Positions 11,601 to 23,461 of a stretch of 64,000 nucleotides of DNA are shown piece by piece. A model generated the notes under the pieces. That model was given only the letters and a program-made list of their open reading frames with translations, had not been told where the DNA came from and ran no database searches. Numbering within the stretch: position 1 is the stretch's first letter; each line of letters starts with the position of its first letter. This DNA is from Setophaga petechia (lineage: Eukaryota > Chordata > Aves > Passeriformes > Parulidae): positions 2,604,001-2,668,000 of the forward strand of contig JANCRA010000032.1 of the NCBI GenBank assembly GCA_024362935.1. Reading direction: 5' to 3'. The position numbers were made by a program, and so were the translations under genes.

Positions 11601-14600
11601 TGTGGCCTAATGCTCCAGGAACAAATGGCTGGTCAAGTACTACCTAGTCAGATGTAATCAGCAGCACACAGAAACAGCAAAATGCTTTTGCATACCTGTA
11701 GTGGCTTCCAATTCTTCCTGAAATGATTTGTCCTTCTGATATTTTTGGTCAAATCAAGGGCTTATAGTCTTTCCAGCATGCACTGATTACTGTTTGTACA
11801 AAGACTGTGCTAAGTGCAGTCTCTGATTAATGAAGTGGACTGACAATTTCTGATATATTTAGAACAAGTCTAAGATGCATTTTCTTCATTGTAAATGAGA
11901 CCTCCCCACAGGAAAAAAGAAATAGCATTTTGTTTAGATACCAGGAAAGTATTCTAATTTCTCTCATATTCAGTTGTGTGTGTATATATATGTCTCTTGT
12001 TCCACTATGTTCATTTAAAGTACTTCAAAACCATGTTTCCTATGTTAATTGCAAACCCTAATGAATAAAAATACCAGGCAACAATTTTAACTCTGAGTTC
12101 ATGATTTCTTAAACCTAGAGTCTATGGCTTAATCTGAAAACAAGTTCTTGTACAAAGCAGGTTAATGAGATTTAAATAATTTGTTTTCAACTCATATGAA
12201 CTAGGAACTAGCTACATAGTGAGGGGGAACAAAAAGATTTTGAAGTATTAAGGAATAATGAATCATACCTATTTGTTAGTCATCCTAATGAATACCTGCA
12301 AATTATCCTGCCATAAAGTGATTTTAACAAATTGGAGAACACAGACATATGTCAGTAACTAGGACAATTGAATAGTTTACTGTCAAGCAATTCCAGTAAT
12401 TATTTAAATTGGTGATTAGTTGTCACATCAGCTAGGATATTTCAGAGTTTCTTGAACTTCCAGTGTGGAAATTTACTGTGTACAATTATATTACTGAGAA
12501 ATATCCATACAGTAAATGAATATACAGATCTCTTTATTTAGCAACCATAATGCATCTATATTTATTAGCTCCTCTGTTTACACTGTTGATGCTGTTTGCA
12601 GAAGGCCGTAGACTTCTAATTTGTTTTCTAGCAAAAAATGAAATTAAAAGAAATGAATGAGATTGAACTACTAAAAAATAGCAGTATTAGAAGAGTTTTG
12701 TAGTGTGCTTAGCACAGAGATTACAGTCCACAACTATGGCTCCCAGCAATGCTTCTTAACCACTGTAAATTTGATTTCTCAAATAAAGATAGCAAGTAAA
12801 ATACTAAAATCCTTTTAAAATGCTATTTTTTTCTATAATTTTCTTCTAAAACCACTTTTGTAGCCTTGTGTTCCCTTTTTTGCTGTTGCTACAAGCTATA
12901 GACAAGGCACAGATAGTAATTTTAAGCTTATTAGCAAAATTACATAACCTCACCCTATGACCATTTCTTGCTGTACTTAAACTGCACATATGTTTGAGCA
13001 GAGGCCATACCTTTTTTTAGAAACTTTTGACATAATTTTTAAAATAAGAATACTTGGTCAAAGCTCTAATGTATTTTTAAGTAAGCCTTAATTAGTGCAC
13101 ATGTTAATGACAGCAATAGTGTAATGCATTTCAGACTGGGATATGCCACAGATGAGAGGGGACAGACAAGGCTATTTTAAAAGACACAGCCCTTCTTTAT
13201 ATCTAAGGAGAAACAGAAGTCTACCAGAGGAGTAGGTCTTCCTTCAAACAGCCAGAGAAAATCATTATTAAACCTACAGTTTTCCTCTTGCAGAAGGAAA
13301 CTGAAATACACATAATAACTCAGAAAAAGCACAGCATAATTCAGGATGAAGTATTTAATGCACTGTATTAATCATGTATGGAGTTCCCTGTAACAACTGC
13401 AAAGCAAACTGTAAGATATTGAGCTTAAGAAAATAAGAACATTGTCCAAGAATAAAGAAGGAAAGAGAATAAATTGGATGGAGTAAAGATAAAGAAATGT
13501 AAATCTAGCGAGTGGTTACAAGGGAACAAAAATATAAACTTTGGTTCTTCAGATGTTCCCATACATTCCTGACTTGCAGTGCCCAAAACAGGTGCCTGAA
13601 TAAGCACACAGAACTGCTCTCAAAGTGCAATAAAGAAGTAAAACACAGGGGGTAACTGCTGTGTAAGCACACAACTCCCCATGGGGACAGGAGCAGCAGC
13701 TCCCCTGTTGAAATGTTCAGTTCACTGGTGGCCACTTCTGCAGAAACACTGCCAAGGTGAGAGTGCTCCACAGCACCCCAAAGGAAGGAAGTTTCCAGCT
13801 ATGGAAAACCCAGGTACAGCAATATGGCTTGGCTAAGGCAACACAAGATGGGGCAATGGGGACACTTCACTCCTATTGCAAATTTTGCAGAAGACAGAGA
13901 ATCCAATGATGACAGATAGACCTCATAGTTCAGACTTCCTTAAGCAAAACAAAAGAAACTTTAGTTTAAAACCTTGAAAATAAGCCACACTCACAGGCAA
14001 TAAAATTTCTCCAACTAATACAGTGAAGAAAAACAAAGCATTCCAGTAATTCAGAAAGAATTCTGTTCCCTGATACTCTCAACAAAGAAATGCTTTAAAA
14101 TAATTTTTTTTCCCAGAAAAACTGTATCTGTCCAGACAGATAGTTTTTGACTGGCTGTCAAGAAAGAGAAAATAGAGCAATTTGCATTAGAAAATACTAA
14201 GAAACAATTATCAGATAAAAGTAAAATGTTTACAAACTTTCCAATGAAAGTTTTAAGATATGTTGATAATAGAAGTATTAAAATGACTGATTTTCTACTG
14301 ATTCATCCCTGAATGGACACCAGCTCACTAAATTAAAACCATTTCCAGTTATAACTGGGGATTTGAATTTTCATATGTGGGACTTATAAAACATTTTTTC
14401 AGCAGAGCACTACAGTTAGATGGATGAAGGTCAAACATAAATATAAATTTGCCACTGTCCAAGTCAGACTTCTGAGAAAGGCATAGAGAACAAAATAGGT
14501 ACATGCAATTCCCAGCATCTAACAGAATTATTTCTGAAAGTACTCTATCATTTTCCTAAATTTGATTTCCACTAAATCAGAGCCAAAGTGAACAAACAGT

Positions 14601-15078
14601 CCAACTGAACACTGAATTAATCCATTAAAAAGGTCTGGGCTTCAAACATCCACATTGTCCAGAAAATTAATTCAATAACAATCTGTGCCTCACATCTCCA
14701 ACTGCAGCACTCGTTTGACAGAGGACTAAGCAGCAGCACAAAGAAAATTGAAGGAATCCTCCCCTACAACAGAGTTCCTTAGCCATTACTCTTATGTTGA
14801 AGGAATAACACATCTTTGCCACTAAATATAAACATAAGATTTGCAAAACAACCACTCCACTGAATCCATGCCCACCATTCCCCTGATAAACAGAAAAAGC
14901 TGGGCTCTTCAGGATTGTATCTCAGAAACCCAAGACTGATACTTTCCTTTTCCTGGAAGGAGAGAGTCATCTGTCTGCATCTTGAAGAAAAAGCAGATCC
15001 TCATCAATTCCCAAAAGGAGTGTTACTTGTGATTAAAGTCAGGTTAGAAATGGTATTAAAAAATTTAAGCGATTTTAC

Positions 15079-15212
15079 CTCTCCTATAAAGACAACCATA
15101 ACACAATCCAGTTTTTCTTCAGGGGACAGCTTATCAATAAGGGAGTGGAGAGTTTCTGTAAGGTAAGACTTGACTTTTCTTTTCACTGTAGGTATTCCCA
15201 TTACAATGGAAA
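15079..15212 (-). CDS. MGAT4A: MGAT4A coding exon 5: catalytic domain, first beta-strand region
   Basis: The exon is 134 nt. It completes Val135 and encodes Ser136 to Glu179, with peptide [20 protein letters not shown] followed by [20 protein letters not shown] and FIGE. This is the start of the Rossmann-like nucleotide-sugar fold: the IPTVKR motif, an amphipathic helix and the hydrophobic strand CVMVVFIGE. The acceptor is TTTGATTTCAG and the donor GAG|GTAAAA, leaving phase 0. About 250 bp upstream in gene sense sits an LTR-like repeat (15459-16458) within the same intron. Its proximity to this acceptor is unusual but no coding disruption is visible. Confidence 0.95.
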
Positions 15213-17708
15213 CTGAAATCAAACAAACCAGAAAGGTACTTTCAGTGATGCATACACAAGATAGAAAACAAAAATCTTGCAATAAGGCATTGCATAATAA
15301 ATGCAAAGGTTTAAAAGGTGGAGATTGCAGTAATTAAAAATAGTTTTAAAATATGCCACCCAGCATCAGGAGCATGACTAACAGTTAACACCAATTCTCA
15401 GAACAAACACAGAAGACAAAAAATCCCCAATCCTAGACATGTCAGACTATTGTGTAGGTGTAATGGGCTGATGCTGACTGGACACCAGGTACCCACCAAA
15501 GCTGCTCTATCACTCACCTCCTCAGCTGGACAGGGAGGAGAAAATGTAGCAAAAGGCTCATGGGCAGAAATAAGAGCAGGGAGAGACCCCTCCTTACTGT
15601 CACAGTCAAAGCAGACTTAAGGAAGTTAATTTATTACTGAGCAAATGAACAGAGGGCAATGAGAAATAAACCCAAATCTTAAAACACCTTTCCCTCACTC
15701 TTCCCTTCTTCCTGGGCTCAATTTCACATCTGATTTCTCTACCTCCTCCCTCCCAGGAGTACAGGGGCATGGGGAATGGAGGCTGGAATTCAGTTAATCA
15801 CACATGATCTCCACCACTTTTTTCTCCTCAGTAGAAGGACTCCTCAGACTCTTCCCCTGATCCAGCATGGGGTCCCTACTATGGTAGATGGTTCTCCATG
15901 AACATCTCCAAAGGAAATTCTTTCTCCAAGCTGCAGTTCTTCATAAACTGCTCCAGCATGGGTCCCTTCCATGGGCTGCAGTCCTTCAGGAATAGGCTCC
16001 TCCACTGTGGGTTCTCCACAGGGTTACAAGTCCTGCCAGTAAGCCTGCTCCAGCATGGTCTCCTCTCTCCATGGGTCCACAGGTCCTGCCAAGGAGCCTG
16101 CTCCTGTGTGGGCTTCCCATGGGGTCACAGCCACCTTTGGGCATCCTCCTGCTGGGACATGGGGTCTGCTCCATGGGCTGCAGGGACACAGCTGCCTCTC
16201 CATGCTCTTCACCACAGGCTGCAGGGAACTCTGCCCTGCAGCACCTCCTCCCCTCCTTCTGCACTGACCTTGCATGTTCTCATTCCTCTCTCCAGCTGCA
16301 ATTGCCCTTGAGCAGTTTTTCCCCCTCTCTTCAATCTGTTATCCCAGTGCTGCTGGTCTGGCTATTGGTTCCACTGGAGACAGGGAAAGCTGCTGGCCCC
16401 TGTTAGAGAAGTACCCCTGTATCCTCCCTGTTACCAAAATGTTGGCACACAAACCCCAGTTTGGGAAATTATCAACAACCGTGGTATTATTGAGACAAGG
16501 TGCACCAAGAGTGATTAAATTCCCTAACTGAAGTTTAAAAATAAAACTAATACAACCATTCTTCAAAATTCAAGTATTTAACTTCTCAGAAGTTATCTTT
16601 TTAAATAATACTGCTGAGAGCCTCTATTACTTTCCTTGCACCTGGTTTTAGCTCTTCTAAACAAACAAGTCCAGGACAACAGAACTGCATCAAAGTTCCT
16701 CAACAAAATCTCTTTTCTCTGATAAAAGCACTACAAATGCAAAGCAATACATCCTCAGCTACAAAGTTATTAACATCATCTTTCAGCAGGTCGTTTGAGT
16801 CCTGTGTTGCTTAACTTTTCCATAGTTTTTCTTCTGCACTGTACCCAGGGGCTGGTTACCTTCTGGGAATGCTGCAGATAGCAGCAGGAATGCAGTGAAA
16901 GGATAAAGCAGACTTCATCAAGTCCTAAAACCCTGAATTTCCTCCCTCTGTTTAATTAAATAAATCTGATTCCAATTCCTATTTTTCAATTCCAAATTTC
17001 TGCCATATATTCTCAGGAGGACATAATACAGACTTCACTTAAAACAATAACGAATTATTAGATTTTTCCTCCCTGAACAACAACATTGAAATAAAAGGTA
17101 TTTGTAGTCAGAAAAATAAACCTGTGGCCTGAGCCCACACATTTGTCATACAGGCATACCTTCTGTTAAAAGAAGGAGCAATCAAACTCACTGAAGTAAT
17201 GAAAAAACACAATCCAGGATTAACTACAACACTGTCCAGATTTTATTGATGTAATTATATCTGGTTATCTTAGTTCTCAGTTCTCTCAACTTTTAATTAT
17301 ATATTGAAATATATTGTTCAGAACAAGAGAAACATCAATGCTAAAATAATTATAATCATGCATGGTTGCCCTGCAAATCTGAAAAGCCAAAGGGATAGAC
17401 CCATTAGCAGTTCAGAATCTGAAATGCTTGAGCTTTGTTTCTTTTTAGCTACAAAAAAATTAATCCAAACGAAATGCTTCTTAATGTGTACCTTAACATG
17501 GCATGGGGTGTGACTGAGATTATGCAGAAAAAAGCAAAGCTGAAACCAAGCTCCTTTCATCTCAGATTCAGTGTGAATTTAAAGGATTTTAATATCACAC
17601 AAGTTAAATGAGATGTCCTTCATCTACCAAGAAATGCAGTCAATTCTTTTCCTAAAACTAGAAGGTCCTCCAGATATAAAACATGAAATAACCATCATAT
17701 CAGCATAC
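15213..17708 (-). other. Intron between MGAT4A exons 4 and 5
   Basis: A 2,496-bp intron of which about 1 kb is the LTR-like repeat at 15459-16458. The rest is AT-rich. Open frames of up to 137 codons at 15898-16531 come from the repeated modules of the LTR and are not treated as genes. Confidence 0.85.
15459..16458. mobile_element. Solo-LTR-like endogenous retrovirus repeat, about 1 kb
   Basis: The segment begins TGTAATGGGC and ends near ACAAACCCCA (TG...CA). It contains the pattern I associate with a widespread bird LTR: a block with 'caccaaagctgctctatcac', a T/A-rich centre with 'gagaaataaacccaaatc', then at about 15860-16210 repeated modules of 'ctccagcatggg' alternating with 'catgggctgcag' or 'catggggtcaca'. 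It is an old copy with no obvious target-site duplication and no viral gene. The exact family and orientation are uncertain; the right end could differ by a few bases. It sits in the intron between exons 4 and 5, about 250 bp from exon 5. Confidence 0.75.
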
Positions 17709-17849
17709 CTCCTGTCCTTCCAAGGCCAACCTGCACAGAAGGTTGAAGGCTTCCTTCATTTTTCAACAAATGAGGCAAATGGTAATAGATATTTGGCACT
17801 TGAAGAGATTTTTTACTTGTTAGCTCTTTTAAAAGCTTCAGCGTCTCAT
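17709..17849 (-). CDS. MGAT4A: MGAT4A coding exon 4: stem to catalytic-domain junction
   Basis: The exon is 141 nt and completes Asp88, encodes Glu89 to Gly134 and gives the first base of Val135. The peptide runs [20 protein letters not shown], then [20 protein letters not shown], ending GLGRTG. This is the conserved entry to the GT54 catalytic domain and is nearly identical to the mammalian sequence as recalled. The acceptor is TATGTTTGCAG and the donor GAG|GTATGC. Phase is 1 at both ends, as in exon 3, so either exon, or both together, could be skipped without a frameshift. Compared with mammals the tail reads VGLGRTG rather than IGNGRTG, an ordinary substitution. Confidence 0.95.
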
Positions 17850-20381
17850 CTGCAAACATACATGAAATCAGAAATGCAGAAAACAAATTATATGAAATTT
17901 TAAGCAATAGTAAACAGTATAAAATTCCAAGCTTGGTCCTAACTGAAAGCCAGAATAAATTATGCACTTTTCTGAGTCATCATATTTTGTCTACAAAAAA
18001 GGCTTTTCTTATTTCATTTTTTTAATAAACAATGCCCAAGACTATTTTGAACCTATAATCTTGTTACAGATACAGTTAATATTTATTTGATCACATAAGA
18101 TGTAGTGTGAATTTACAGAAGTAAAGAATGCTCCATTTATCTGGGGGGGTAGTGATTTTGTGGGGTTTATTCCCCAATTAATCAAATGGGAGGCTTATTT
18201 CCCAAAATAATTTTTCACTGTTGTTTACAGAGGTCATCACCATCCAGCAAACACTACTGCAAATAATTTTTCAGAGCTATGAATACATATTGGAATATGC
18301 TGCACATAGAGATACAAAATAAAATAGCATTAAACATACAGTTGATATTTTGAGTATTCCTAAAAAAAAAAAATAACGCAAACTTAATTTAGTCCATTAG
18401 CATAGAATTGTTGTATTAGGTTCCATTAGAATCATTCTTGCTCTTTCTACTGCAACTGCCTTTCAGAATGTCCAGGTGGCTCTCAAAGTTGCAAATAACA
18501 GTTTTTAAAATTACTCTGCTGGGTGTGTTGATTTCCTTGCATCAAGTGTGAAAACAACTAATTTCAAATGAAAAATATGATAGCATATGGGTCTTTGAAA
18601 ACTTATGGGCTTTATAATATCAAGTTAAGCAAAAATCTGTAGTCAAGGTTTCTTGAGATAAAATTGAGAAGCAAGAAAAAGAAAGCCATAAGTGTAATTC
18701 CTCTCAGAGTCTTAGGACAGCTTCTACAAAGATAGGTGGGATTTGTTGTGGATCTTGGGTCTGTATGTTTGGGGATTTTTAAAGCATCTATTTTTAGGTG
18801 AAACTAAATTCCTAACCACGTCAAACCTTGCAAAAAGCTTTGTAAATAGATGCCATAAGTAGGTATGTCTATCTTGATAGACTCCAATACAGGAACATTT
18901 TACTTTTCCTGCTAACATTTCTTGAACTTCAGCTACAAAGCCTGGACTAAATTCTGTCCAAATATGACAGCTCTTGTCTGAATGAATAAGGATCTACACA
19001 AAACAATCTGGAATTCTTTCAGCTTCAAAGAGAGCAAAGAGTATTATGTATACTTAAGTGTATTAAGCTTAATAAAAACCTATCTAATCCTATGTTCTGA
19101 GCACAAAAGCTCAGTAATTCAGATGGCTTCCCATTATGGCTCTACATGAAAAAAGTGCGTGTCCATCCCAGCTGGGATCCAGATATGGTAGAAAGTTAAA
19201 TGAATTAGTACTTTCAGCTGCATCAAAAGAGAATAACTCCTTATAAACATATTGCCTAAAAGCAAGCTAAGTCAATTTTAGAAACAAATGTGGTAATAAC
19301 TTAATCCTAAATCCAGAATCAAAATTATTTGACCTCCTCCACACTTTACTTTAAAAGCAAAACCACACACATAAAATAGGAAGACAAGATTTATAGACCA
19401 TGCTAAATGTAACCTTTATCTGTGCAATTCCTGGAGATCCAGGGAACTACTGAGATCAGGCCATTAGTGTCAGACAGCAATTCATGAGTGGCATCAACAT
19501 TGGAGCCTATAATTATAACCATTTCCCAACCAAAAAAACATATTGAAAATTGTAAATCACAGCACAAAGGTAAGTAGACAACAAATTCAAAAAAATCTTG
19601 TTCCAGGCTTTTGAATTGCAAAACTCTTCAAGTTTCAACTCCTTATAGACCAACTCCTTAAGACCAATACAGTGAAATTTCTGCAACCTACCAAGTCAGA
19701 CCTCTTGACAGAAAATTTGTACTTATTTGTTATTCATTTTCCATCCACAAAAATCAGAGCAAAAAAACAGTAACAGTGTGATTTTAGAAGTCAACATCAA
19801 TAGTCTAGTGAATATTGTCGTGTTTTTCTCTAATATTGCCAAACAGCCTTTTGTAAATCTGACCATCAGTCTCCAAAACGGGTAAAAACTTATGGAAGAT
19901 TTTACCAGTTTAATCACTAGTTATTGAAAAGGCCATTTCCTGTACTTCTTACAAATCATAAGCAATATTTTAGTCTATATGATTTAATATTTTCCAGTTG
20001 ACATTTAAGCTTATTTTAACGGCTTGAAGTTCATCCATTTCTTCTGTTTGCCACTTTTCCCCTCTGACTCTATTTAAAAAGTGATGTAAATTAATCATCA
20101 AAATATATTCCACCTAATAGATAAGTAACCAGAAGTTCCAAACTTTGGGAGCTATGTATGGAGTAAGTAATTCTTATGACTTTAGGGACTGAATAAGGGT
20201 GGGTGAATCATTAAGGACAACAACAGGAAAAAACAAACCAAAACACCCACATCAGATACAACTTCATTCACACTGCTGAACAGTTTCATTAACCTCTCTC
20301 GGGAGCAATTTCTTATTCTAGAGTAATAACAAGAAATATTGGCATTGCAGAGTTATAAAAAAAATATTTTGGAGCATGTAC
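17850..20381 (-). other. Intron between MGAT4A exons 3 and 4
   Basis: A 2,532-bp AT-rich intron with ordinary splice ends. I recognise no transposon, RNA gene or simple repeat of note in it beyond short A/T runs. Confidence 0.85.
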
Positions 20382-20549
20382 CTGAGAAATTGTTCATGGC
20401 ATTCTTACTGCCGTTGGTCTCTGCCACGGCCCTCCTGAACTGCTCCAGGATGGCGTTGAGCTCGGAGGAGCGCTGCAGCGTGCGGTGCTCGGCGATGCGC
20501 AGGCGCTCCTTCAACGCGTGGAACTCCCGCTGATAGGCAATCAGCTTTT
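20382..20549 (-). CDS. MGAT4A: MGAT4A coding exon 3: coiled-coil stem
   Basis: The exon is 168 nt and encodes the end of Glu32 through Ser87, plus the first base of Asp88. The peptide begins [20 protein letters not shown], a heptad-like amphipathic helix expected of the luminal stem coiled coil. An N-G-S sequon lies at Asn77, a position I recall as glycosylated in the mammalian enzyme. The acceptor is TTTCTCCCCAG and the donor CAG|GTACAT. Phase is 1 at both ends, so skipping would keep frame. The exon is strikingly GC-rich with about 14 CpGs in 168 bp, while the flanking downstream intron is AT-rich. A duplicated copy of its acceptor and first 17 coding bases lies about 667 bp upstream in gene sense. 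Confidence 0.95.
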
Positions 20550-20709
20550 CTGGGGAGAAACGCCACGATCCAGGTTATTTGTGGAAACCAACACCTACTG
20601 ACAGATCTGACCAGCAGCTAATGCTGGTCGCCTGGGCAGCCCCTGGAATGCTCCCAGGAAGGCAGAGCCCGGTGCGGAGGAGCCCTGAGGAGCTGAGTGC
20701 CAGCACCCA
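20533..20709. repeat. Direct duplication, copy 1 (contains the real exon-3 acceptor)
   Basis: This stretch includes the first 17 coding bases of exon 3, its acceptor and about 160 bp of adjacent intron. It aligns with 21200-21360, roughly nine of ten bases matching over the first 75 and lower beyond, ending at a shared 'gtgccagcaccca'. The inclusion of exon sequence indicates a local segmental duplication, not two insertions of a transposon. Confidence 0.85.
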
Positions 20710-21199
20710 AGGCGAGAGGTGCATGGTGGATACTGCTGCCTATTGTCTGTTTCCAACAAGCACCTCCTCTGGAAGAGCCAGCTGGATTAACATTCAGGCA
20801 GTGCAGTCAGACTCACAGACACCACAGCTGGCTCAGCAAGAAGGCAGGAAGGGTCTTTCTTCAGGAGTTAATTCCAGTAAGATTTATTGCGTGGAAGCCA
20901 AAGGGAATGCAGGTGAAAAATGAGGGCTACCATGGGCTCTGGACAGCTTCAGAATGGGAAGGGATGAGGGCAGAGCTAAGGGCAGGGCAAAGGGGATTGG
21001 TCTCCAGGGGTAGCAGCCACCAGGGGTACCCAGGGAAGGAAACAGGGAAGGGAAAAAACAGGGTAGGTTGTAAAATATGGGCAGAGGTCCAGGAGTGAGT
21101 CTCGTCTGTCCCACAGGAGGAATGAACTCTATGGTTAAGTCTTTCCAAGGCAAAGCCCTTGGGAATTGGCTGATGGGAAGCAGTTCATGGGATGCTACA
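20710..21199. other. GC-richer intronic segment between the two duplicate copies
   Basis: About 490 bp richer in G and C than the surrounding intron, lying between the copies. It includes G-rich, A-poor sentences around 20930-21060 and overlapping open frames on both strands. It could be the rest of the duplicated unit diverged beyond recognition, or an unclassified LTR/repeat insertion. I recognise no gene. Confidence 0.4.
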
Positions 21200-21360
21200 A
21201 TAGGCAATCAACTTTTCTGGGGAGAAAAACCACAATCCAGGTTATTTGTGGAAACAAACACCTGCTGGCAGATCCAACCAGCACCAAACACTGCTCAGCT
21301 TGGCAGCACCTGGAATGCTCCCAGGAAGGCCCCACCTGGGCAGCTGGGTGCCAGCACCCA
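21200..21360. repeat. MGAT4A: Direct duplication, copy 2 (exon-3 edge pseudo-exon)
   Basis: Second copy of the exon-3 acceptor region, offset by about 667 bp. In gene sense it reads TTTTTCTCCCCAG followed by AAAAGTTGATTGCCTAT, one mismatch from the true exon start. If spliced from exon 2 it would encode E-K-L-I-A-Y and then three unrelated residues and Pro before TGA. The similarity to exon 3 stops after the 17 bases, so only the edge was copied. There is no evidence that it is used. Confidence 0.85.
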
Positions 21361-23461
21361 CCCAGCACAGGCAGGGGACAGCTGCACACACCAGGATGGG
21401 GACAGGCATTGAGGGGGATGCCCCTCACCACAGCCACAGAGCAGGGACACCCTGAGCACCCAGCACGAGGCAGTTCTGAGCCATTTCTTGGAACAGATGC
21501 CCACAAACCATTTCTTTTAAGATGCCACACAGCAGTGGCCTCTTACAAAAGCCCAGGTTATGTCGTGTGAAAGAACTCTCTGAATACTTTGTAAGGATGA
21601 GTGGAACTTGACAGTACTTCAGATTTACCAATTTTAAACCCAAGTTTTAACTTAATATTATGGTCAGTGCCTGAGAACTGAAGAACAAATTTTTTTTACC
21701 AAAATTCTGTTGATGTTGATACATTCACATACTCTTGAAAGGGGACCAAAATGAAAATATAAAACCAGATTTGCTGATATATTCCCTTTTCCCTCGACAC
21801 CCAGTAAAGTAAGTGGGCTTAGATTTTGTACCATTCCTTCTTCCCAATGGTAATTTCTTCAAATCTTCTGCTCACTATCATCACTATCACCCTCCTTCAA
21901 CCAATATACAGACACTGACTAGAGTATTTTAAGTGAATTTGTAACTCAATCAATATTTCAGCCACTCAGCTGACATCCACAGACATATCTCTCTTGTTAT
22001 TTACCTATCCATTCCCAGACTTTTCATATTGCAATGGCAGGGAAGCAGAAGTTTAGCAAGAAATTTGAAACCTTCCTGTTGCTACATTACATAACATGCA
22101 GGGCAAAAAAGGAATTAGAGTCAACTTGCCTTGTTAATAAGGCTACTTTTCCTCCAAATTCTTTCAATTTACATTTATTTTCCTCTTTTTTTTGGTAGTT
22201 GGGATGTACTGCTCCAATTATGTTTAGAAAACTTAATTAAGTAAAATGCCCTCTGTTCTGAAGATGGAAAAATAAAAACATGGTTCACTATCTCTTAAAA
22301 ACATCTCCTTTGCTAGCTTTATTTTGCTTCTTTCATTTAAACCAAATGGTTATTGCTTTTGTGCCAACAAACCCAGAACACAGCTGCTGGCCCACACCAC
22401 ACTGCTAGGCACACTCTACACCACTGACTGAATCCAGGCTGCTCTTTGAAATAGGAATTGATGCTTTAGTCAGCAGCACTTAGAAGACTGGGAAAATTTT
22501 TTGAAGTTTCTGGCATGAAGGCCATTCTTATTTGCCAATGATAACTAACAAAGTAGTTCAGTTCTGATGCTTCCAGTGAACTGTACTGGTATTGCATTCA
22601 TGGTACTGGAGACCTCAAAAGCACTAATTCCTCTGAGAAATACTAGACAAGTATTTGTTGCTTCAACCAGACATATCTAGGTTAAGGAGGCTGCTCTAAA
22701 AGACACACAAACTCTGGGCACCTAACCTTCACAAATATACAGTGATTTTTTTTCAATTAGGCACAATATTATTCAGTAAAATGTAACTAAAAAATCCTAA
22801 GATTACAAATACAATAAAATTTTTAAGTCTACTACCCTATGAATATTTTTCTAGTTATTTATGTAAAATGAAAGTAAAAATAATTCTTCATTTATGCGAA
22901 CTTACATGACCTAAAACATTTACATCTCTAACACTAGTAGAGCACTTTTCATGTTTTTGGAGATTAATGTGTAATTTGGCATTTTGGTACTTGTTTTATA
23001 ATATAGTTGCCTGTACTTTTAAACTAAACAAAATAAATTTAAATGCCTAGCACTCATAATTTTAGCATACCTTCAGCCCTTCAAAGATCAACTGCTCAGA
23101 TACTTATTACTTACAAACAAACAAAAAACCACAACAAATTTGATCTCATACTGAAAGGCACTTGCAAATGAGAAAATACTTCTTAGACTTTTACAGTACC
23201 ACCATTAGCAGTGACCACATGTCCCAGGCTTTAGAAAAGCATCCCTTAAGCCATCAGCATTTTATAAATATTCTAATTTGGCTTTTTAGAGTTCCTGGCT
23301 AAGTACGTGAGAATGAACCTACAAGATTAAATTTAAGAATCTATTTATATTTAAACTTTGACTAAGCTCAAGTTTGGTAGAGAAAGTCCTATTTAACTAA
23401 TTTGGTATCATTCTGTGTTAAAATCACCCTCCTCATGGATAAGGCAAGATGAAGGAAAGGC

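Larger units (their letters stand above)
5092..15078 (-). other. Intron between MGAT4A exons 5 and 6 (about 10 kb)
   Basis: AT-rich intron. It contains the T18 tract next to the exon-6 acceptor, a CA-type microsatellite at 5488-5513 and a CR1 fragment at about 8210-8600. A slightly GC-richer patch near 13660-13800 has no recognised identity. The many short open frames (60-92 codons) show no family resemblance and are taken as chance. Confidence 0.8.

Noticed and set aside
15898..16531. Several overlapping 70-137-codon frames on both strands
   Set aside because: They derive from the repeated modules of the LTR-like element and its right flank, not from a host gene or an intact viral gene.
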